DNA of 64,000 nucleotides from Thermaerobacter marianensis DSM 12885 (GCF_000184705.1 NC_014831.1:2666001-2730000), one strand, 5' to 3'; positions 8,918 through 21,819 are shown, counted from the first letter of the stretch. Notes: generated by a model from the sequence alone, not told the origin. Program-made: numbers and translations.

Positions 8918-9973
8918 TTAGCCGTCCCACACCAGGCCCGCTTCCCGCAGGCTGATGTAACGCTGGTTGCCGATGATCACGTGGTCCAGCACGTCGATGC
9001 CCATGATGCGCCCCGCCTCCACCAGGCGGCGGGTGACCTGCACGTCTTCCGGACTCGGCGTGGGATCGCCGCTGGGGTGGTTGTGCACCAGGATCAGCGC
9101 GGCCGCCCCGCGCCGGACGGCGGCGCGGAAGACCTCCCGCGGGTGCACCATGGACCCGTTCAGCGTGCCGATCGAAATCAAGTCCACACCTAGTACATAA
9201 TGTTTGGTGTTCAGAAGGACTACGTATAAATGTTCCCTGTCCAGGTCCTTCATGCCGGCCATGAGCAGGCGACCCACGTCCTCGGGGCAACGCACCCGGG
9301 GACGAACGGGCCGCGCCGCGGCCAGCCGGCGCCCCAGCTCCACCGCCGCCACGATCTGGGCGGCGCGGGCGGGGCCGATGCCTGGGATCTGGCAGAGTTC
9401 CTCCGCCCGGGCCGACGCCAGCCACTGGAGGGCATCCCCGTCACCGCCGGACGGCAGCCCGCCGGCCCCCGCACCGTCCGGACGACCGTCGGCCAAGGCC
9501 GCGGGCCGATCCGAGGCCGCATCCCCGCCCGGCTCCGGGCCTGCCGCCAGCCCGCCCGACGGCCCGGCGGATCCCGTGGCCGCACCCCTCATCCCGACGC
9601 TGCCGGAGCGGGTCGACCGGCGGGGTTCCTCCCCCCGGCCGGGATCAGCGCCCCGCCCCCCGGCCCCGTAAGCCAGCACCTTGCGCGCCAGGTCCAGGGC
9701 CGATTCGCCCCGGCCCGTCCCCGAACCGATGAGGATGGCCAGGAGGTCGACGTTGCTCAGGGTCGCGGCGCCGCCCGCCAGCAACCGTTCCCGCGGACGG
9801 TCCGACGGGGGCAGGTCCTTGACCCGGGGCGACCGGTGCCGGTGGGCAGGTGCGGAAACCGGCTGGCGGCCGGCCCGCGGCGCCGGCACCCGCACCGCCG
9901 CGGCGGGAGGGTCCGCCGGCGCGCGGGACCGCCCGAGCACCGGTGGCGGCGCCGGGTCCCGCACCGGCTTCAT
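8918..9973 (-). CDS. radC: RadC/JAB-domain protein, enlarged
   Basis: 351 residues against about 225 for ordinary RadC. The family core is present: [16 protein letters not shown] with helix-hairpin-helix features, then a C-terminal JAB metalloprotease-like domain with [11 protein letters not shown] and the ending [14 protein letters not shown]. Two extra segments are seen: a Pro/Ala/Arg-rich N-terminal extension of about 48 residues and a Gly/Ala/Arg/Ser-rich insert of about 80 residues inside the HhH region. The biochemical role is uncertain in all bacteria despite the DNA-repair name. The start overlaps the maf stop by 4 bp. A position between maf and mreB is common in Firmicutes. Confidence 0.9.
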   Translation of the reverse strand: MKPVRDPAPPPVLGRSRAPADPPAAAVRVPAPRAGRQPVSAPAHRHRSPRVKDLPPSDRPRERLLAGGAATLSNVDLLAILIGSGTGRGESALDLARKVLAYGAGGRGADPGRGEEPRRSTRSGSVGMRGAATGSAGPSGGLAAGPEPGGDAASDRPAALADGRPDGAGAGGLPSGGDGDALQWLASARAEELCQIPGIGPARAAQIVAAVELGRRLAAARPVRPRVRCPEDVGRLLMAGMKDLDREHLYVVLLNTKHYVLGVDLISIGTLNGSMVHPREVFRAAVRRGAAALILVHNHPSGDPTPSPEDVQVTRRLVEAGRIMGIDVLDHVIIGNQRYISLREAGLVWDG

Positions 9974-10620
9974 GGCCGGCCGTCCCCCGAAGGCGTCGCG
10001 GCCACGCCGCCGCGCCCCAAGACCCGAACGTCGAAGTGGGCAAGCAGGTCGGCCAGCAGGGCCAGGGGTAAGCCAACGACGTTAAAGTAACACCCGTCAA
10101 TGCGCGGGACAAGGGTTGCGCCGATCCCTTGAATGGCGTAGGCGCCGGCCTTGTCCATGGGCTCGCCCGTATCCACGTACGCTTCGATTTCCGCCTGCGT
10201 AAGGGGCCGGATCCAGACGCGGGTGATGCGGGTGCCGGTGGCCTCCCGGCCCGTGGCGGCGTCGACCACCGCCACGCCCGAGGCCACCCGGTGCTCCCGG
10301 CCCGCCAGCGCCGCCAGCATGGCGACGGCCTCAGCCCGGTCGCGGGGCTTGCCCAGCAGCCGGCCGTCCACCTCCACCACCGTGTCGGCGGCGATCACCA
10401 GCGCCCCGGGGTGCCGCCGGGCCACGTCCCGGGCCTTGCGGACCGCCTGCCGGTGCGCCCAGGCCGCGGGATCCAGCGCCCCCGGCGGGACGTCGGGCAG
10501 GGGCTCCTCGACCCGCGAGGGGTCCTGGATGAAAGGAAGGCCCAGCATCCCCAGGAGCTGCACCCGCCGCGGCGACGACGATGCCAGCACCAGCGTGCGC
10601 CCGGGGCTTGTCCCGCTCAC
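9970..10620 (-). CDS. maf: Maf-type nucleoside triphosphate pyrophosphatase
   Basis: 216 residues with the family signatures LASSSPRR at the N-terminus and AADTVVEVDGRLLGKP in the middle. Maf proteins hydrolyse dTTP/UTP or modified nucleotides to the monophosphate, and some are linked to septum formation. I prefer the GTG at 10620, with GGGAGG 8 bases upstream, over the GTG at 10629, which would overlap the Shine-Dalgarno site. It is coupled to radC by a 4-bp overlap. Confidence 0.92.
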   Translation of the reverse strand: MSGTSPGRTLVLASSSPRRVQLLGMLGLPFIQDPSRVEEPLPDVPPGALDPAAWAHRQAVRKARDVARRHPGALVIAADTVVEVDGRLLGKPRDRAEAVAMLAALAGREHRVASGVAVVDAATGREATGTRITRVWIRPLTQAEIEAYVDTGEPMDKAGAYAIQGIGATLVPRIDGCYFNVVGLPLALLADLLAHFDVRVLGRGGVAATPSGDGRP

Positions 10621-10729
10621 CGCCGCCACCTCCCGGCGAGGCAGCCCCGCTGCCGGCTCCGCAAGGTACGGGGCCTGCCCAGGGTGCGGTGCATCGACAG
10701 GCTGCGGGTCTTCGGCAAGGCGCGGGGCC

Positions 10730-10984
10730 TCACCGCCGGCGCTTTAGCCAGAGCAAGGCGCCCAGGGCCCCCAGCAGCCCGCCGGCCGTGATGTCCAGGC
10801 GCAGGCCGAAGGTCACCGCACCCAGGTAGGGCACGGCCAGGGTCGCGGGGTCCAGGGAAGGCCCCAGCCTCTGGGCCAGCCAGGGCAGCCATTCGGATGC
10901 CCACTGGCGGGCCACCAGGTTGCCCACCGCGTTGCCCACCAGGACCGCCGCGGCTACGCGCCAGCCGCCACCGCTCCGTCGCAT
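10730..10984 (-). CDS. small membrane protein of the DUF4321 type
   Basis: 84 residues with a hydrophobic helix near the N-terminus (VAAAVLVGNAVGNLV) and another at the C-terminus (ITAGGLLGALGALLWL) followed by KRRR. The ending pattern FGLRLDITAGGLLG and the position just upstream of maf match DUF4321 proteins of Firmicutes, whose function is unknown. A GGGAGG lies only 2 bases before the ATG, closer than usual. Confidence 0.7.
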   Translation of the reverse strand: MRRSGGGWRVAAAVLVGNAVGNLVARQWASEWLPWLAQRLGPSLDPATLAVPYLGAVTFGLRLDITAGGLLGALGALLWLKRRR

Positions 10985-11109
10985 GACCTCCCGCCCTTTC
11001 CCGGACGGTTGTGCACACCCGAACGGTCCCTTTCTTCGGTACGGTCACGCCGTTGCCTCCCTCGTGTCGAAAATTGATGCGCCGTTCCGTCATCTTGCGC
11101 TGTACCATT

Positions 11110-11137
11110 ATTTTACATTCCCCTGGGCCGTCCGCAA
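11110..11137 (-). promoter_or_regulatory. predicted sigma-A promoter of the DUF4321-maf-radC-mre operon
   Basis: On the minus strand TTGCGG (11132-11137) and TAAAAT (11110-11115) are separated by 16 bp in a locally AT-rich stretch between valS and the small membrane gene. No other promoter was found for the following genes. The rest of the gap 10985-11420 shows only one notable thing: a GTG at 11048 with a very good GGGAGG 7 bases upstream, in a frame that runs through the next gene and does not look protein-like. Confidence 0.5.
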
Positions 11138-11140
11138 TTC

Positions 11141-11152
11141 GGGACGAACCGG
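11141..11152 (+). repeat. dispersed motif GGGACGAACCGG, copy 4
   Basis: Exact copy just upstream of the predicted -35 box of the maf-mre operon. Confidence 0.6.
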
Positions 11153-11420
11153 ACCGCGGGAGGGTCGACGACCCAGCCGGCCCGTGGGGGCCAAGGGCCC
11201 GGCGGCGGTGCCCGACGGACCAAAGGACGGGGCGCAGGGGTGGGGCCGTGCCGGCCCCCACCCCTGCGCCCCGCCGCATGCCCACCCGGCCGCGCACCTG
11301 CGCGGCCAACCCGCCGCCGGGCCCCCATGGTCACCCGTCATAGCCGCACCCGGAGCCGTTCCCGGCGAACGCGCCGGGTCGACCGTTCCTGTCCGGCTAC
11401 CCCTTCCGTCATGCCTGACC

Positions 11421-14342
<2,922 letters not shown>

Positions 14343-14410
14343 GGGTTCCTCTCCTTTCCGGTGCGATAGGGGACTTCCATGGGAGTCGGCCGCGCCACGG
14401 TTCGGCCGAC

Positions 14411-14932
14411 AAAGTCAAAGGGCCTCTCGCCCCCAAGGGGCGAGAGGCCCTGCTCTCGCGGTACCACCCTTCTTCCGCTTCGCCAGGCCGGCACCGCCCA
14501 TCCGCCCGTCCCCGGACCGACACCGTCACCGGCGGCTTGCGGGCGGCGCCGCGTCCACCAGGCGCCGCCATGGCCGCGGCGGTTGGCCGCTGCGGCGCAC
14601 GCCGGCGGCCTGCGCTGCCCTGGGCCGCGATGCGGCGCGGGGCGCTGGCGAAGCGCTCACGGCGCGCTCACGGGCGCCACCCGCCCGGCCTACGACCCGG
14701 CCGGCGCGACCCTTCCCGTCCGCGCGCAGCCGGGTTCGGCGCGGGAGCTCCGGGGCGACTTCGGGGCCCGCTCGCCCGGAAGGCGCCTTGCAGCCGGCGG
14801 GCGCCTCTCTCTGGCCGGGGCGCGGCCCGTACTCCTCCCCGTCATCGCCTGCCTCACGGTCCCCGGCCCCTGCCACCCGGCCCGGTGCAGATGGCGGAGG
14901 GCAGGGTTTCCGGAGCGCTGCTGGATTGCGTT
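14411..14932 (-). ncRNA. T-box riboswitch leader of valS
   Basis: Reading the minus strand, the leader has an AGTA motif (14830-14833), a candidate specifier GTC (Val) at 14757-14759 in the context CGAAGTCGCCCCGGAG, the diagnostic T-box bulge sequence AGGGTGGTACCGCG (14457-14470), and a terminator hairpin. Uncharged tRNA-Val would pair with the specifier and the bulge and favour antitermination. The specifier-to-bulge distance, about 290 nt, is unusually long. Confidence 0.88.
14420..14450 (-). terminator. T-box-controlled intrinsic terminator
   Basis: Perfect 14-bp stem (14420-14433 with 14437-14450), a 3-base loop, then TTTGACTTT on the minus strand. It directly follows the T-box sequence, so it is the regulated terminator of valS. 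Confidence 0.85.
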
Positions 14933-14938
14933 GACTTG

Positions 14939-14969
14939 AGTGTAAAAGGAGAAAAGCGGGCCCTGTCAA
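14939..14969 (-). promoter_or_regulatory. predicted valS promoter
   Basis: Perfect TTGACA at 14964-14969 and TACACT at 14939-14944, spacing 19 bp. The spacing is long, but it lies just upstream of the T-box leader and no better pair was found. Confidence 0.5.
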
Positions 14970-15200
14970 GGCCTGCGGGCGCGGCGCCGCCGGCCGCCCG
15001 CGCCGCGCCCAGAGCAGCCTCTGGGTCCGCCCCGCCAGCCCGACGCCGGCCAGCTTCCCGACGATCCGAGCCCAGGGCGGCACGGCGGCCCGAAGGACCT
15101 CGATGACGCGGTTCGCCTTCTCCACGACGATGCCGTTTGCCGGCACCGCCCCGTATCCCGCCACCGGCAAGTACGGCAGGAACCGCAGCCCGTCGGTCAT
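14970..15200 (-). pseudogene. unidentified coding-like fragment upstream of valS
   Basis: From an ATG at 15200 the frame reads MTDGLRFLPYLPVAGYG, then ANGIVVEKANRVIEVL and WARIVGKLAGVGLAG. Amino-acid use is natural and third positions are almost all G/C, as in real genes here. The good stretch ends near 14970 where the valS promoter begins; the frame stays open to 14526, but only across the T-box leader, where composition becomes Arg/Pro/Gly/Ala noise. There is no good Shine-Dalgarno site at 15200, and a GTG/ATG further up to 15263 is possible. I do not recognise the family. It may be a gene remnant or a small unknown gene. Confidence 0.35.
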
Positions 15201-15351
15201 CAAGAACCGGCCGAAGGGGCTCCCTTCCCCTCGGGGGGCCCTTCTCCACGCTCGTCTGGCCAATGCGGCGGTGCATCCCGGCCCGCCAAGGGGTCGCGCC
15301 GGGCTCCGGGGGCCGGGGACAAGGCGGGAGCTGCCCGGGCGGCTCGGGGTC

Positions 15352-15888
15352 TCAGCCGTGAGCCGCCCGGGCCTGTGCCAGCGGCCGCGCCATCAGGTAC
15401 ATGTCCGCCAGCCCGTCGGCCTTGCGTCGCCCCGCCCGCAGCCGGGCCAGGCACCGGAAGCCGGCGGCGCGGTAGCACCGCAGGGCGGCCACGTTGCGCA
15501 CGTCCACCCGCAGGAAGAGCTGCTGCAGCCCGACGCCCGCGGCATACCGGGCCGCGGCCTCCACGGCCGCGCGGCCCAGTCCCCGCCCGCGGTAGGCGCG
15601 GTCGCCGATGCGGATGCGCAGTTCCGCCTCCCTCCGCGCCCAGTTGATCTCCACCAGCTCCACGTCGCCGATCAACTGGCCCGCCGGTGTGCGGATGGCC
15701 AGCACCGCGCGGCGGCGGTCGGCCTGGGCCGCCCGCCACCAGGCCCACGCCTCCGCCCCGTCGCGGAAGCGCCGGCCGGCGTAGCGGGCGACCTCGGGGT
15801 CGTGTTCCCAGCGCACCAGCCACGGCAGGTCGGAGGGAGCCAGCGGGGTGAGCACCACCCGCGGCCCCCGGGTTTGCGTCGCCGTCAC
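15352..15888 (-). CDS. GNAT-family N-acetyltransferase, RimJ/RimL type
   Basis: 178-residue acetyl-CoA-dependent acyltransferase. It begins with the strand [15 protein letters not shown], typical of the RimJ/RimL group, and carries the acetyl-CoA binding motif in [13 protein letters not shown], followed by [19 protein letters not shown]. The substrate (protein N-terminus, antibiotic or small molecule) cannot be told. The GTG start has GAGGGG 8 bases upstream. It seems to stand alone. Confidence 0.85.
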   Translation of the reverse strand: MTATQTRGPRVVLTPLAPSDLPWLVRWEHDPEVARYAGRRFRDGAEAWAWWRAAQADRRRAVLAIRTPAGQLIGDVELVEINWARREAELRIRIGDRAYRGRGLGRAAVEAAARYAAGVGLQQLFLRVDVRNVAALRCYRAAGFRCLARLRAGRRKADGLADMYLMARPLAQARAAHG

Positions 15889-16058
15889 GCCCGGTTCCCC
15901 TCGTCCCCAAGTGGCGCGGCGGCGGGGTCAAGCCCGCGCCGCCGCGCTTGACGTCCCCTCGGGTTCGGGGCGGGGGACGGCCGTTCCTGCCTTCGTCGCC
16001 CCAGCAGTTTCCGGCAACCGCGTCAGGACGTGGTGAAGGCGTGCTGGGACAACCTGCA

Positions 16059-17753
16059 TCAGGGACTGGTTCCCCGGGGTGCCGCCGTCAGCACCTGGGC
16101 CGGCACTTCGCCGCGGGTCCCGCCCTGGGCCGGTTCGTCCCGGACCAGCGTGGCGCGCAGCACCTCCTCCACCGTGCTGACGGGAATCACCTCCAGGCCG
16201 CACCGTGCCAGGGATTCCTGCCAGTTCTCCCGCGGCAGGACGACCCGCCGTGCCCCCGCCTGCCGGGCTGCCGCCACCTTGGTCTGGATGCCACCCACCG
16301 CCCGGACCAGCCCCCGGGCGGTGACCTCACCGGTGATGGCCACCTGGTTGTCCACCGGCACGCCCGTCAGGGCCGAGTAGAGGGCCGCAGCCAGGCAGGC
16401 GCCGGCCGAAGGCCCGTCCAACGGGATGCCGCCGGGGAAGTTGATGTGCAGGTCGTAATCGGCGGGATGAACCGGCAACAGCGGCCGCAGGGCCGCCAGC
16501 ACGTTTTCCACCGACCCGCGGGCCGTGCTCTTGCGGCGCTTCAGCGGCCGGCCGCCGCCACCGAACTCCTCCTCGTCGATGACGCCCGTCATGGTGATGC
16601 GCCCCTGACCGGCTGTCGCCGCCCGCGACGACACCACCTCGATCTCGATCAGGGTCCCCAGGTTCGGGCCGTAAACGGCCAGGCCGTGGGCCACGCCCAC
16701 CTGGGGCCGGTCCGCCACCCGCCGCTCGGGGCGCGGCGTGTACTGGCCGGTGTTGACCACCCACTCCACGTCGGCGGTGGTGACCCGGCGCCGCCCCTCG
16801 GTCTCCGCCAGGCCGGCGGCGATCTGGACGATGTTCACCGCTTCCCGGCCGTTGCGGGCGTACCGCTCGATGACCCGCACTGCCCCTTCGTCCATGGGCA
16901 GGTCCAGCCGCGCCGCCGCCCGGCGGGCGATCAGGCCGACCTCCTCCGGGGCCAGGGGCCGGAAGAAGATCTCCACGCACCGCGAGCGGATGGCGGGCGG
17001 GATCTCCTCGGGCATGCGGGTGGTGGCGCCCACCAGCCGGAAGTCGGCGGGCAGGCCGTTCTCGAAGGCGTCCTTGATGTGGGCGGGCAGGTTGGGATCG
17101 TCGGGATTGTAGTAGGCGCTCTCCAGCAGCACCTTGCGGTCTTCCAGGACCTTGAGCAGCTTGTTCATCTGCACCGGGTGCAGCTCGCCGATCTCGTCGA
17201 TGAACAGGATGCCGCCGTGGGCGCGGGTGACGGCCCCGGGCTTCGGCTGGGGAATCCCCGCCACGCCCAGGGGCCCCGCCCCCTGGTAGATCGGGTCGTG
17301 GACGGAACCGATGAGGGGGTCGGCGATGCCCCGCTCGTCGAAGCGGGCGGTGGTGGCGTCGATCTCCACGAAGGCCGCGTCGGGACGGAAGGGCGAGCGG
17401 GGGTTGCGCTTGGCCTCTTCCAGCACCAGGCGCGCCGCGGCCGTCTTGCCCACCCCGGGCGGTCCGTAGATCAGCACGTGCTGCGGGTTGGGGCCGCACA
17501 GGGCCGCCCGGAGAGCGCGCAGGCCCTCCTCCTGGCCGACGATGTCTTCGAAGCGCTGGGGGCGGGTGCGCTCGGAGAGGGGTTCCGTCAGGGCGATGGA
17601 GCGCAGGGACGCCAGGCGGTCCTGCTCCTTGCGGGACTCCTTGCGCACCGCCACCTTGCTGCCTTGCTGGGCCTTGAGCAGGTTCCAGAAGTAGAGGCCG
17701 ATCACCACGGCAAAGAAGAACTGCACGAAGGCCAGGATGCTTCCGTAGTCCAT
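16059..17753 (-). CDS. lonB: LonB, membrane-associated ATP-dependent protease
   Basis: 564 residues. An N-terminal membrane helix (about 5-25, [18 protein letters not shown]) is followed by an AAA+ module with Walker A GPPGVGKT and Walker [11 protein letters not shown], and a C-terminal Lon protease domain with catalytic Ser in DGPSAG and Lys in GGIQTK. It lacks the long Lon N-domain, as in the LonB group linked to sporulation in Bacillus. It lies downstream of clpP-clpX, the usual Firmicutes order, after a 275-bp gap from clpX. The C-terminal 15 or so residues are a Gly/Pro-rich tail containing one copy of the dispersed motif. Confidence 0.93.
   Translation of the reverse strand: MDYGSILAFVQFFFAVVIGLYFWNLLKAQQGSKVAVRKESRKEQDRLASLRSIALTEPLSERTRPQRFEDIVGQEEGLRALRAALCGPNPQHVLIYGPPGVGKTAAARLVLEEAKRNPRSPFRPDAAFVEIDATTARFDERGIADPLIGSVHDPIYQGAGPLGVAGIPQPKPGAVTRAHGGILFIDEIGELHPVQMNKLLKVLEDRKVLLESAYYNPDDPNLPAHIKDAFENGLPADFRLVGATTRMPEEIPPAIRSRCVEIFFRPLAPEEVGLIARRAAARLDLPMDEGAVRVIERYARNGREAVNIVQIAAGLAETEGRRRVTTADVEWVVNTGQYTPRPERRVADRPQVGVAHGLAVYGPNLGTLIEIEVVSSRAATAGQGRITMTGVIDEEEFGGGGRPLKRRKSTARGSVENVLAALRPLLPVHPADYDLHINFPGGIPLDGPSAGACLAAALYSALTGVPVDNQVAITGEVTARGLVRAVGGIQTKVAAARQAGARRVVLPRENWQESLARCGLEVIPVSTVEEVLRATLVRDEPAQGGTRGEVPAQVLTAAPRGTSP
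16130..16141 (-). repeat. dispersed motif GGGACGAACCGG, copy 5
   Basis: Exact copy near the lonB C-terminus, in sense orientation, encoding RDEPA with the rarer GAA codon for Glu. Confidence 0.6.
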
Positions 17754-18028
17754 GGCCGGCGGGCTCCCCTCACGCTTGGTGGCCGGTACGCGGGCATGCC
17801 CGGGCGTACCGGCGTCCGCGAATCGCTCCTAGTATCCGCCCGGTCCGCCGGCTTCACCCCGCCCGGGCCGGGGAATGGCCGCCAGCCCAGCCTTGGAAAA
17901 CGCCACGGCGGTGGCGCGCTGCCGCCACCGCCGGAATCGTTGCCGTGCCGCGTTCGTCCTGAAACGGTCCGCCTGCTCCGGACCGGGGCCCGGAATCTCC
18001 AGGGCATGTCCGGCCCGGAGCCGGACGG

Positions 18029-19288
18029 TCAGGCCGTCTCCTCCTGCTTCTTCAGCCGCTCGCGGGTCACCACGATGGGCTCCCGCCGCTGGCGCACCGT
18101 CTCCTCGGTGACCACCACCCGGGCCACGTCGTCGCGGCCCGGCAGCTCGTACATCAGGTCCAGCATGAGCTCTTCCACGATGGCGCGGAGGCCGCGGGCG
18201 CCGGTGTTGCGCTTGAGCGCCTCCTGGGCGATGGCCCGCAGCGCCTCCGGCTCGAACTCCAGCTCCACGTTGTCCAGCGCCAGGAGCTTATGGTACTGCT
18301 TGACCAACGCGTTCTTGGGCTCGGTGAGGATGCGCACCAGGGCGTCCTCGTCCAGGGCGTCCAGGGTGGCGATGACCGGCAGGCGCCCGACGAACTCGGG
18401 GATCAGCCCGAACTTGAGCAGGTCTTCGGGCATGATGTGCCGCAGGATCTCGCCCACGTTGGTCTCCTGCTTGCTGCGCACCTCCGCCCCGAAGCCCAAC
18501 ACCCGGCGCCCGATGCGGCTGGAGATGATCTTGTCCAGCCCCTCGAAGGCGCCGCCGCAGATGAACAGGATGTTCGTCGTGTCGATCTGGATGAACTCCT
18601 GGTGGGGGTGCTTGCGCCCGCCCTGGGGCGGCACGCTGGCCACCGTGCCCTCCAGGATCTTGAGAAGGGCCTGCTGGACGCCCTCGCCCGACACGTCCCG
18701 GGTGATGGACGGGTTCTCCGCCTTGCGGGCGATCTTGTCGATCTCATCGATGTAGACGATCCCGCGCTCCGCCCGCTCGATGTCGTAGTCGGCGGCCTGG
18801 ATCAGCTTGAGCAGGATGTTCTCCACGTCCTCGCCCACGTAGCCCGCCTCGGTCAGGGAGGTGGCGTCGGCGATGGCGAAGGGCACGTTGAGCAGCTTCG
18901 CCAGGGTCTGGGCCAGCAGCGTCTTGCCCGAGCCCGTGGGACCGATCATGAGGATGTTGCTCTTCTGGAGCTCGACGTCGTCGATCCGCCCGCCCAGGTG
19001 GATCCGCTTGTAGTGGTTGTACACCGCCACCGCCAGGATCTTCTTGGCCCGCTCCTGGCCGATCACGTACTGGTCCAGGAAGGCCTTGATCTCCGCGGGC
19101 TTGGGCAGGTCCTTGAGCTCGACGTCGGCCTCCTCGCTGAGCTCCTCCTCGATGATGTCGTTGCAGAGCTCGATGCACTCGTCGCAGATGTAGACGCCCG
19201 GCCCCGCCACCAGGCGCTTGACCTGGTCCTGGTACTTGCCGCAGAAGGAGCACTTCAGCTGGCCCTTCTCGTCGGTGAACTTGAACAT
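18029..19288 (-). CDS. clpX: ClpX, AAA+ unfoldase of ClpXP
   Basis: 419 residues. The N-terminal zinc-binding domain has CSFCGK and CDECIELC; Walker A is GPTGSGKT, followed by [11 protein letters not shown] and Walker [11 protein letters not shown]. ClpX unfolds tagged substrates, including SsrA-tagged peptides made with the tmRNA found elsewhere in this window, and feeds them to ClpP. The start ATG has GGAGAGAGGGG upstream, and clpP ends 22 bp before it, so clpP-clpX are co-transcribed. Confidence 0.98.
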   Translation of the reverse strand: MFKFTDEKGQLKCSFCGKYQDQVKRLVAGPGVYICDECIELCNDIIEEELSEEADVELKDLPKPAEIKAFLDQYVIGQERAKKILAVAVYNHYKRIHLGGRIDDVELQKSNILMIGPTGSGKTLLAQTLAKLLNVPFAIADATSLTEAGYVGEDVENILLKLIQAADYDIERAERGIVYIDEIDKIARKAENPSITRDVSGEGVQQALLKILEGTVASVPPQGGRKHPHQEFIQIDTTNILFICGGAFEGLDKIISSRIGRRVLGFGAEVRSKQETNVGEILRHIMPEDLLKFGLIPEFVGRLPVIATLDALDEDALVRILTEPKNALVKQYHKLLALDNVELEFEPEALRAIAQEALKRNTGARGLRAIVEELMLDLMYELPGRDDVARVVVTEETVRQRREPIVVTRERLKKQEETA

Positions 19289-19310
19289 GACGACCCCTCT
19301 CTCCGGGTGG

Positions 19311-19910
19311 CTACCCGTCCGACCGCTTGGTCCGAGGCTCCAGGACGTGGTCGATGATGCCGTAGGCCTTGGCCTCCTCCGCGGTCATGAAGAAATCCCG
19401 CTCGGTGTCCCGCTCGATGCGCTCCAGCGGCTGGCCGGTATGCTTGGCCAGGATCTCGTTGGCCACCTGGCGCAGCTTGAGCAGCTGGTCCGCGTAGATC
19501 TTCACGTCCGATGCCGTACCGCCGACCTGGGAGTGGGGCTGGTGGATCATGATGCGGGAGTGGGGCAACGCATAGCGCTTCCCCTTGGTACCGCCCGCCA
19601 GCAGGATGGCGCCCATGCTGGCGGCCAGCCCCACGCAGTAGGTGGCCACATCGGGCTTGATGTGCTGCATGGTGTCGTAGATGGCCAGCCCCGAGTCCAC
19701 GCTGCCGCCCGGGCTGTTGATGTAGATGGAGATGTCCCGGTCGGGATCGTCGGTCTGGAGGAACAGCAGCTGCGCGATCACCGAGTTGGCCACCACGTCG
19801 TCGATGGGCGTGCCGATGAAGACGATGCGGTCCTTGAGCAGCCGCGAGTAGATGTCGTAGGCCCGCTCGCCCCGGTTGGTCTGCTCGATGACGTACGGTA
19901 CCAGGTTCAT
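19311..19910 (-). CDS. clpP: ClpP, protease subunit of ClpXP
   Basis: From the ATG at 19910 the product is 199 residues, the normal ClpP length, beginning [18 protein letters not shown]. The active-site Ser lies in GLAASMGA and His in MIHQPH, so the peptidase should be active. The frame extends 34 codons upstream, but that part is Arg/Gly/Pro-rich and has no family match; an AGGTGG lies 7 bases before 19910. It is the first gene of clpP-clpX(-lonB). Confidence 0.97.
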   Translation of the reverse strand: MNLVPYVIEQTNRGERAYDIYSRLLKDRIVFIGTPIDDVVANSVIAQLLFLQTDDPDRDISIYINSPGGSVDSGLAIYDTMQHIKPDVATYCVGLAASMGAILLAGGTKGKRYALPHSRIMIHQPHSQVGGTASDVKIYADQLLKLRQVANEILAKHTGQPLERIERDTERDFFMTAEEAKAYGIIDHVLEPRTKRSDG

Positions 19911-19996
19911 CCCTGCCCACCTCGCCCTCACCCACCGAAGCCGGCGGCGCGCCCGCGGGGAACCTGCCGGTCCCCGGCCCGGCCCGCGGCCCGTGG

Positions 19997-20008
19997 GGGA
20001 CGAACCGG
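19997..20008 (+). repeat. dispersed motif GGGACGAACCGG, copy 6
   Basis: Exact copy between the putative clpP -10 box and the clpP start, followed by CC as in the extended consensus. Confidence 0.6.
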
Positions 20009-20035
20009 CCACCCGGCGGCGCGGCTTCGGTGTCT

Positions 20036-20041
20036 ATTATA
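20036..20041 (-). promoter_or_regulatory. putative -10 box of clpP operon
   Basis: Perfect TATAAT on the minus strand in the clpP-tig gap, about 125 bp before the clpP start. No good -35 box at 16-18 bp, so this may be a weak or alternatively recognised promoter. Confidence 0.4.
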
Positions 20042-20156
20042 TTGGCCCGATTCCCCGGTCGCCTGCGCCGCCCGAGGAATCCGAACCGGCCCGGAACCGG
20101 GCGGGCGTCCCGCCCGGCCCTGCGGCCGGCCTCCCGTCACACACCTTCGCAGTTTG

Positions 20157-21548
20157 TCATCGCGCGGCTTCCGTTGATGCACCGGGCGCGGCGGCCCCGG
20201 CCGCCGCTTCGCCCGCGCCGGCGGCGTCGCCCGCCTCGCCCTGCGCCTCCCCGGCCGCCTGGCCCGTGGCCCGTGCCACCAGCCAGTCGATGGTCTTGCG
20301 CCGGCGCACGGTTTCCGCCACGTCCAGCACCAGGCCGGACCGGACGAACTGCTGCCGCACCTTGGCGTAGGGCTGGCCCATGGCCGCGGCCAGGGTACGG
20401 AGCTCCGCTTCGACCTCGGCGTCGCTGGCCTCGATGCCCTCCGCCTTGGCGACGGCGTCCAGCACCAGGTCCGTGCGCACGTCCTCCACGGCCTGGGGCC
20501 GCAAGGACGCTTCGAGTTGCTCGCGCGTCTGGCCCGTGGCCTTGAGGTAGCCCTCCAGGTCGTCCCCCTGGCGGCGCAACCGGTTCTCCAGGTTCCGAAT
20601 CCGGTCTTCCACCTGGCGGCGCACCAGGGTTTCCGGCACCTCCAGGCGGGCGCCTTCCACCACCTTTTGCACCACTTGCTGGCGCACCTCGGCCCGGGCG
20701 CGTTCCTCCGCGATTCGGGTCAATTCTTTCTCGACCTGCTGACGCAACTCCTGCAGGCTGGCCACACCGGCCACGTCCCGGGCGAAGTCATCGTCCAGGG
20801 CCGGCAGCTGCTTGCGCTTGAGCTCCTTGAGCCGGATGTGGAAGGTGGCCGTCTTGCCCCGGAGGCGCTCATCGGGGTGGTCGTCCGGGAAGGTCACCGG
20901 GACGTCCTTCTCCTCCCCAGGCCGCATGCCGACCAGCTGTTCCTCGACGCCGTCCAGGAGCCGGCCCGAGCCCAGCTCCACCATGTAGTCCGTGGCCTGC
21001 CCGTTGGGGATGGGTTCCCCGTCCAGGGTGCCGGCCAGGTCCAGCACCGCCACCATGCCCTTTTCCGCCACGGCGTCCTCGCCGGCGGGCTCCAGGGTGG
21101 CCTGCAGCTCGCGCCAGCGCTCCAGCTCCCGGTCCACGTCCTCGGCGGTGACGTGGACCGGCGGTACCTCCACCCGGACCGACCGGTAGTCGCCCAGGTC
21201 GACCTCGGGCTTGACCTCCACCTCGGCGGTGAAGCGCAGGCCCTGCTCCTCGCTGAAGGTCTCGATCTTGAGTTCCGGCCGGTCGATGGGCTCGATGCCC
21301 GTCTCCGCCACGGCCTGGCTGTAGGCCTCGGGCAGGAGGTGGTCCAGCGCCTCCTCGTACAGGGCCGCCTTGCCCAGGTGGCGCTCCACGAGGAAGCGCG
21401 GAGCCCGCCCTTTGCGGAAGCCCGGGATCTGCACCCGGTGCACCAGGTGCCGGTAGGCGTGGTCCAGGGCCCGGGCCACGGCCTCGGGCTCCACCTCCAC
21501 GCTCAGGGTTGCCCGGCGGTTTTCGATCTTCTCCACCGTCGCCTTCAA
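20157..21548 (-). CDS. tig: trigger factor, ribosome-associated chaperone
   Basis: 463 residues. The ribosome-docking signature IPGFRKGRAP is in the N-terminal domain (about residues 35-45). The FKBP-like peptidyl-prolyl isomerase domain follows around residues 150-250, and then the helical C-terminal chaperone arms. It ends in an Ala/Gly-rich tail. The start appears to be TTG at 21548: GAGGAGG lies 11 bases upstream, and the product begins LKATVEKIENRRATLSVEV, as in the family. The tig-clpP-clpX-lonB order is conserved in Firmicutes. Confidence 0.94.
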   Translation of the reverse strand: MKATVEKIENRRATLSVEVEPEAVARALDHAYRHLVHRVQIPGFRKGRAPRFLVERHLGKAALYEEALDHLLPEAYSQAVAETGIEPIDRPELKIETFSEEQGLRFTAEVEVKPEVDLGDYRSVRVEVPPVHVTAEDVDRELERWRELQATLEPAGEDAVAEKGMVAVLDLAGTLDGEPIPNGQATDYMVELGSGRLLDGVEEQLVGMRPGEEKDVPVTFPDDHPDERLRGKTATFHIRLKELKRKQLPALDDDFARDVAGVASLQELRQQVEKELTRIAEERARAEVRQQVVQKVVEGARLEVPETLVRRQVEDRIRNLENRLRRQGDDLEGYLKATGQTREQLEASLRPQAVEDVRTDLVLDAVAKAEGIEASDAEVEAELRTLAAAMGQPYAKVRQQFVRSGLVLDVAETVRRRKTIDWLVARATGQAAGEAQGEAGDAAGAGEAAAGAAAPGASTEAAR

Positions 21549-21625
21549 CGTCGCCCCATCCTCCTCGGCTCGGACGCCGGCACGGCCGGTGCCGGGCCAA
21601 GCCCTGCGCCAAATCGGACCAAAAA

Positions 21626-21654
21626 AGTTTATCACGGGACGGAACCCGGGACAA
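21626..21654 (-). promoter_or_regulatory. predicted tig promoter
   Basis: TTGTCC (21649-21654) and TAAACT (21626-21631) on the minus strand with 17-bp spacing, in an AT-rich patch 78 bp before the tig start and just downstream of tRNA-Gly. Confidence 0.6.
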
Positions 21655-21747
21655 CGAGCACCAGCGAGGGGAAGCCGCCGGCGGGGCGGCCGTCCAATAC
21701 GGCAGTGGCGCCCGGCCGAATCGCTTGCGGCGGGCGCCACCGGTCGG

Positions 21748-21819
21748 AGCGGGAGACGGGATTCGAACCCGCGGCCTTCTGCATGGCAAGCAGACGCTCT
21801 ACCCCTGAGCTACTCCCGC
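21748..21819 (-). tRNA. tRNA-Gly(GCC)
   Basis: Acceptor stem GCGGGAG/CTCCCGC, D-arm TAGCTCAGGGGTAGAGC, anticodon arm TCTGC-TTGCCAT-GCAGA with anticodon GCC, and T-arm GGGTTCGAATCCC. CCA is not encoded. It lies 88 bp downstream of tRNA-Leu, probably in one transcript. Confidence 0.97.

Noticed and set aside
10984-11048. Leader peptide gene with strong Shine-Dalgarno before the small membrane gene
   Set aside because: The frame does not stop before the next gene and its composition is not protein-like after about 20 codons; kept only as a remark.
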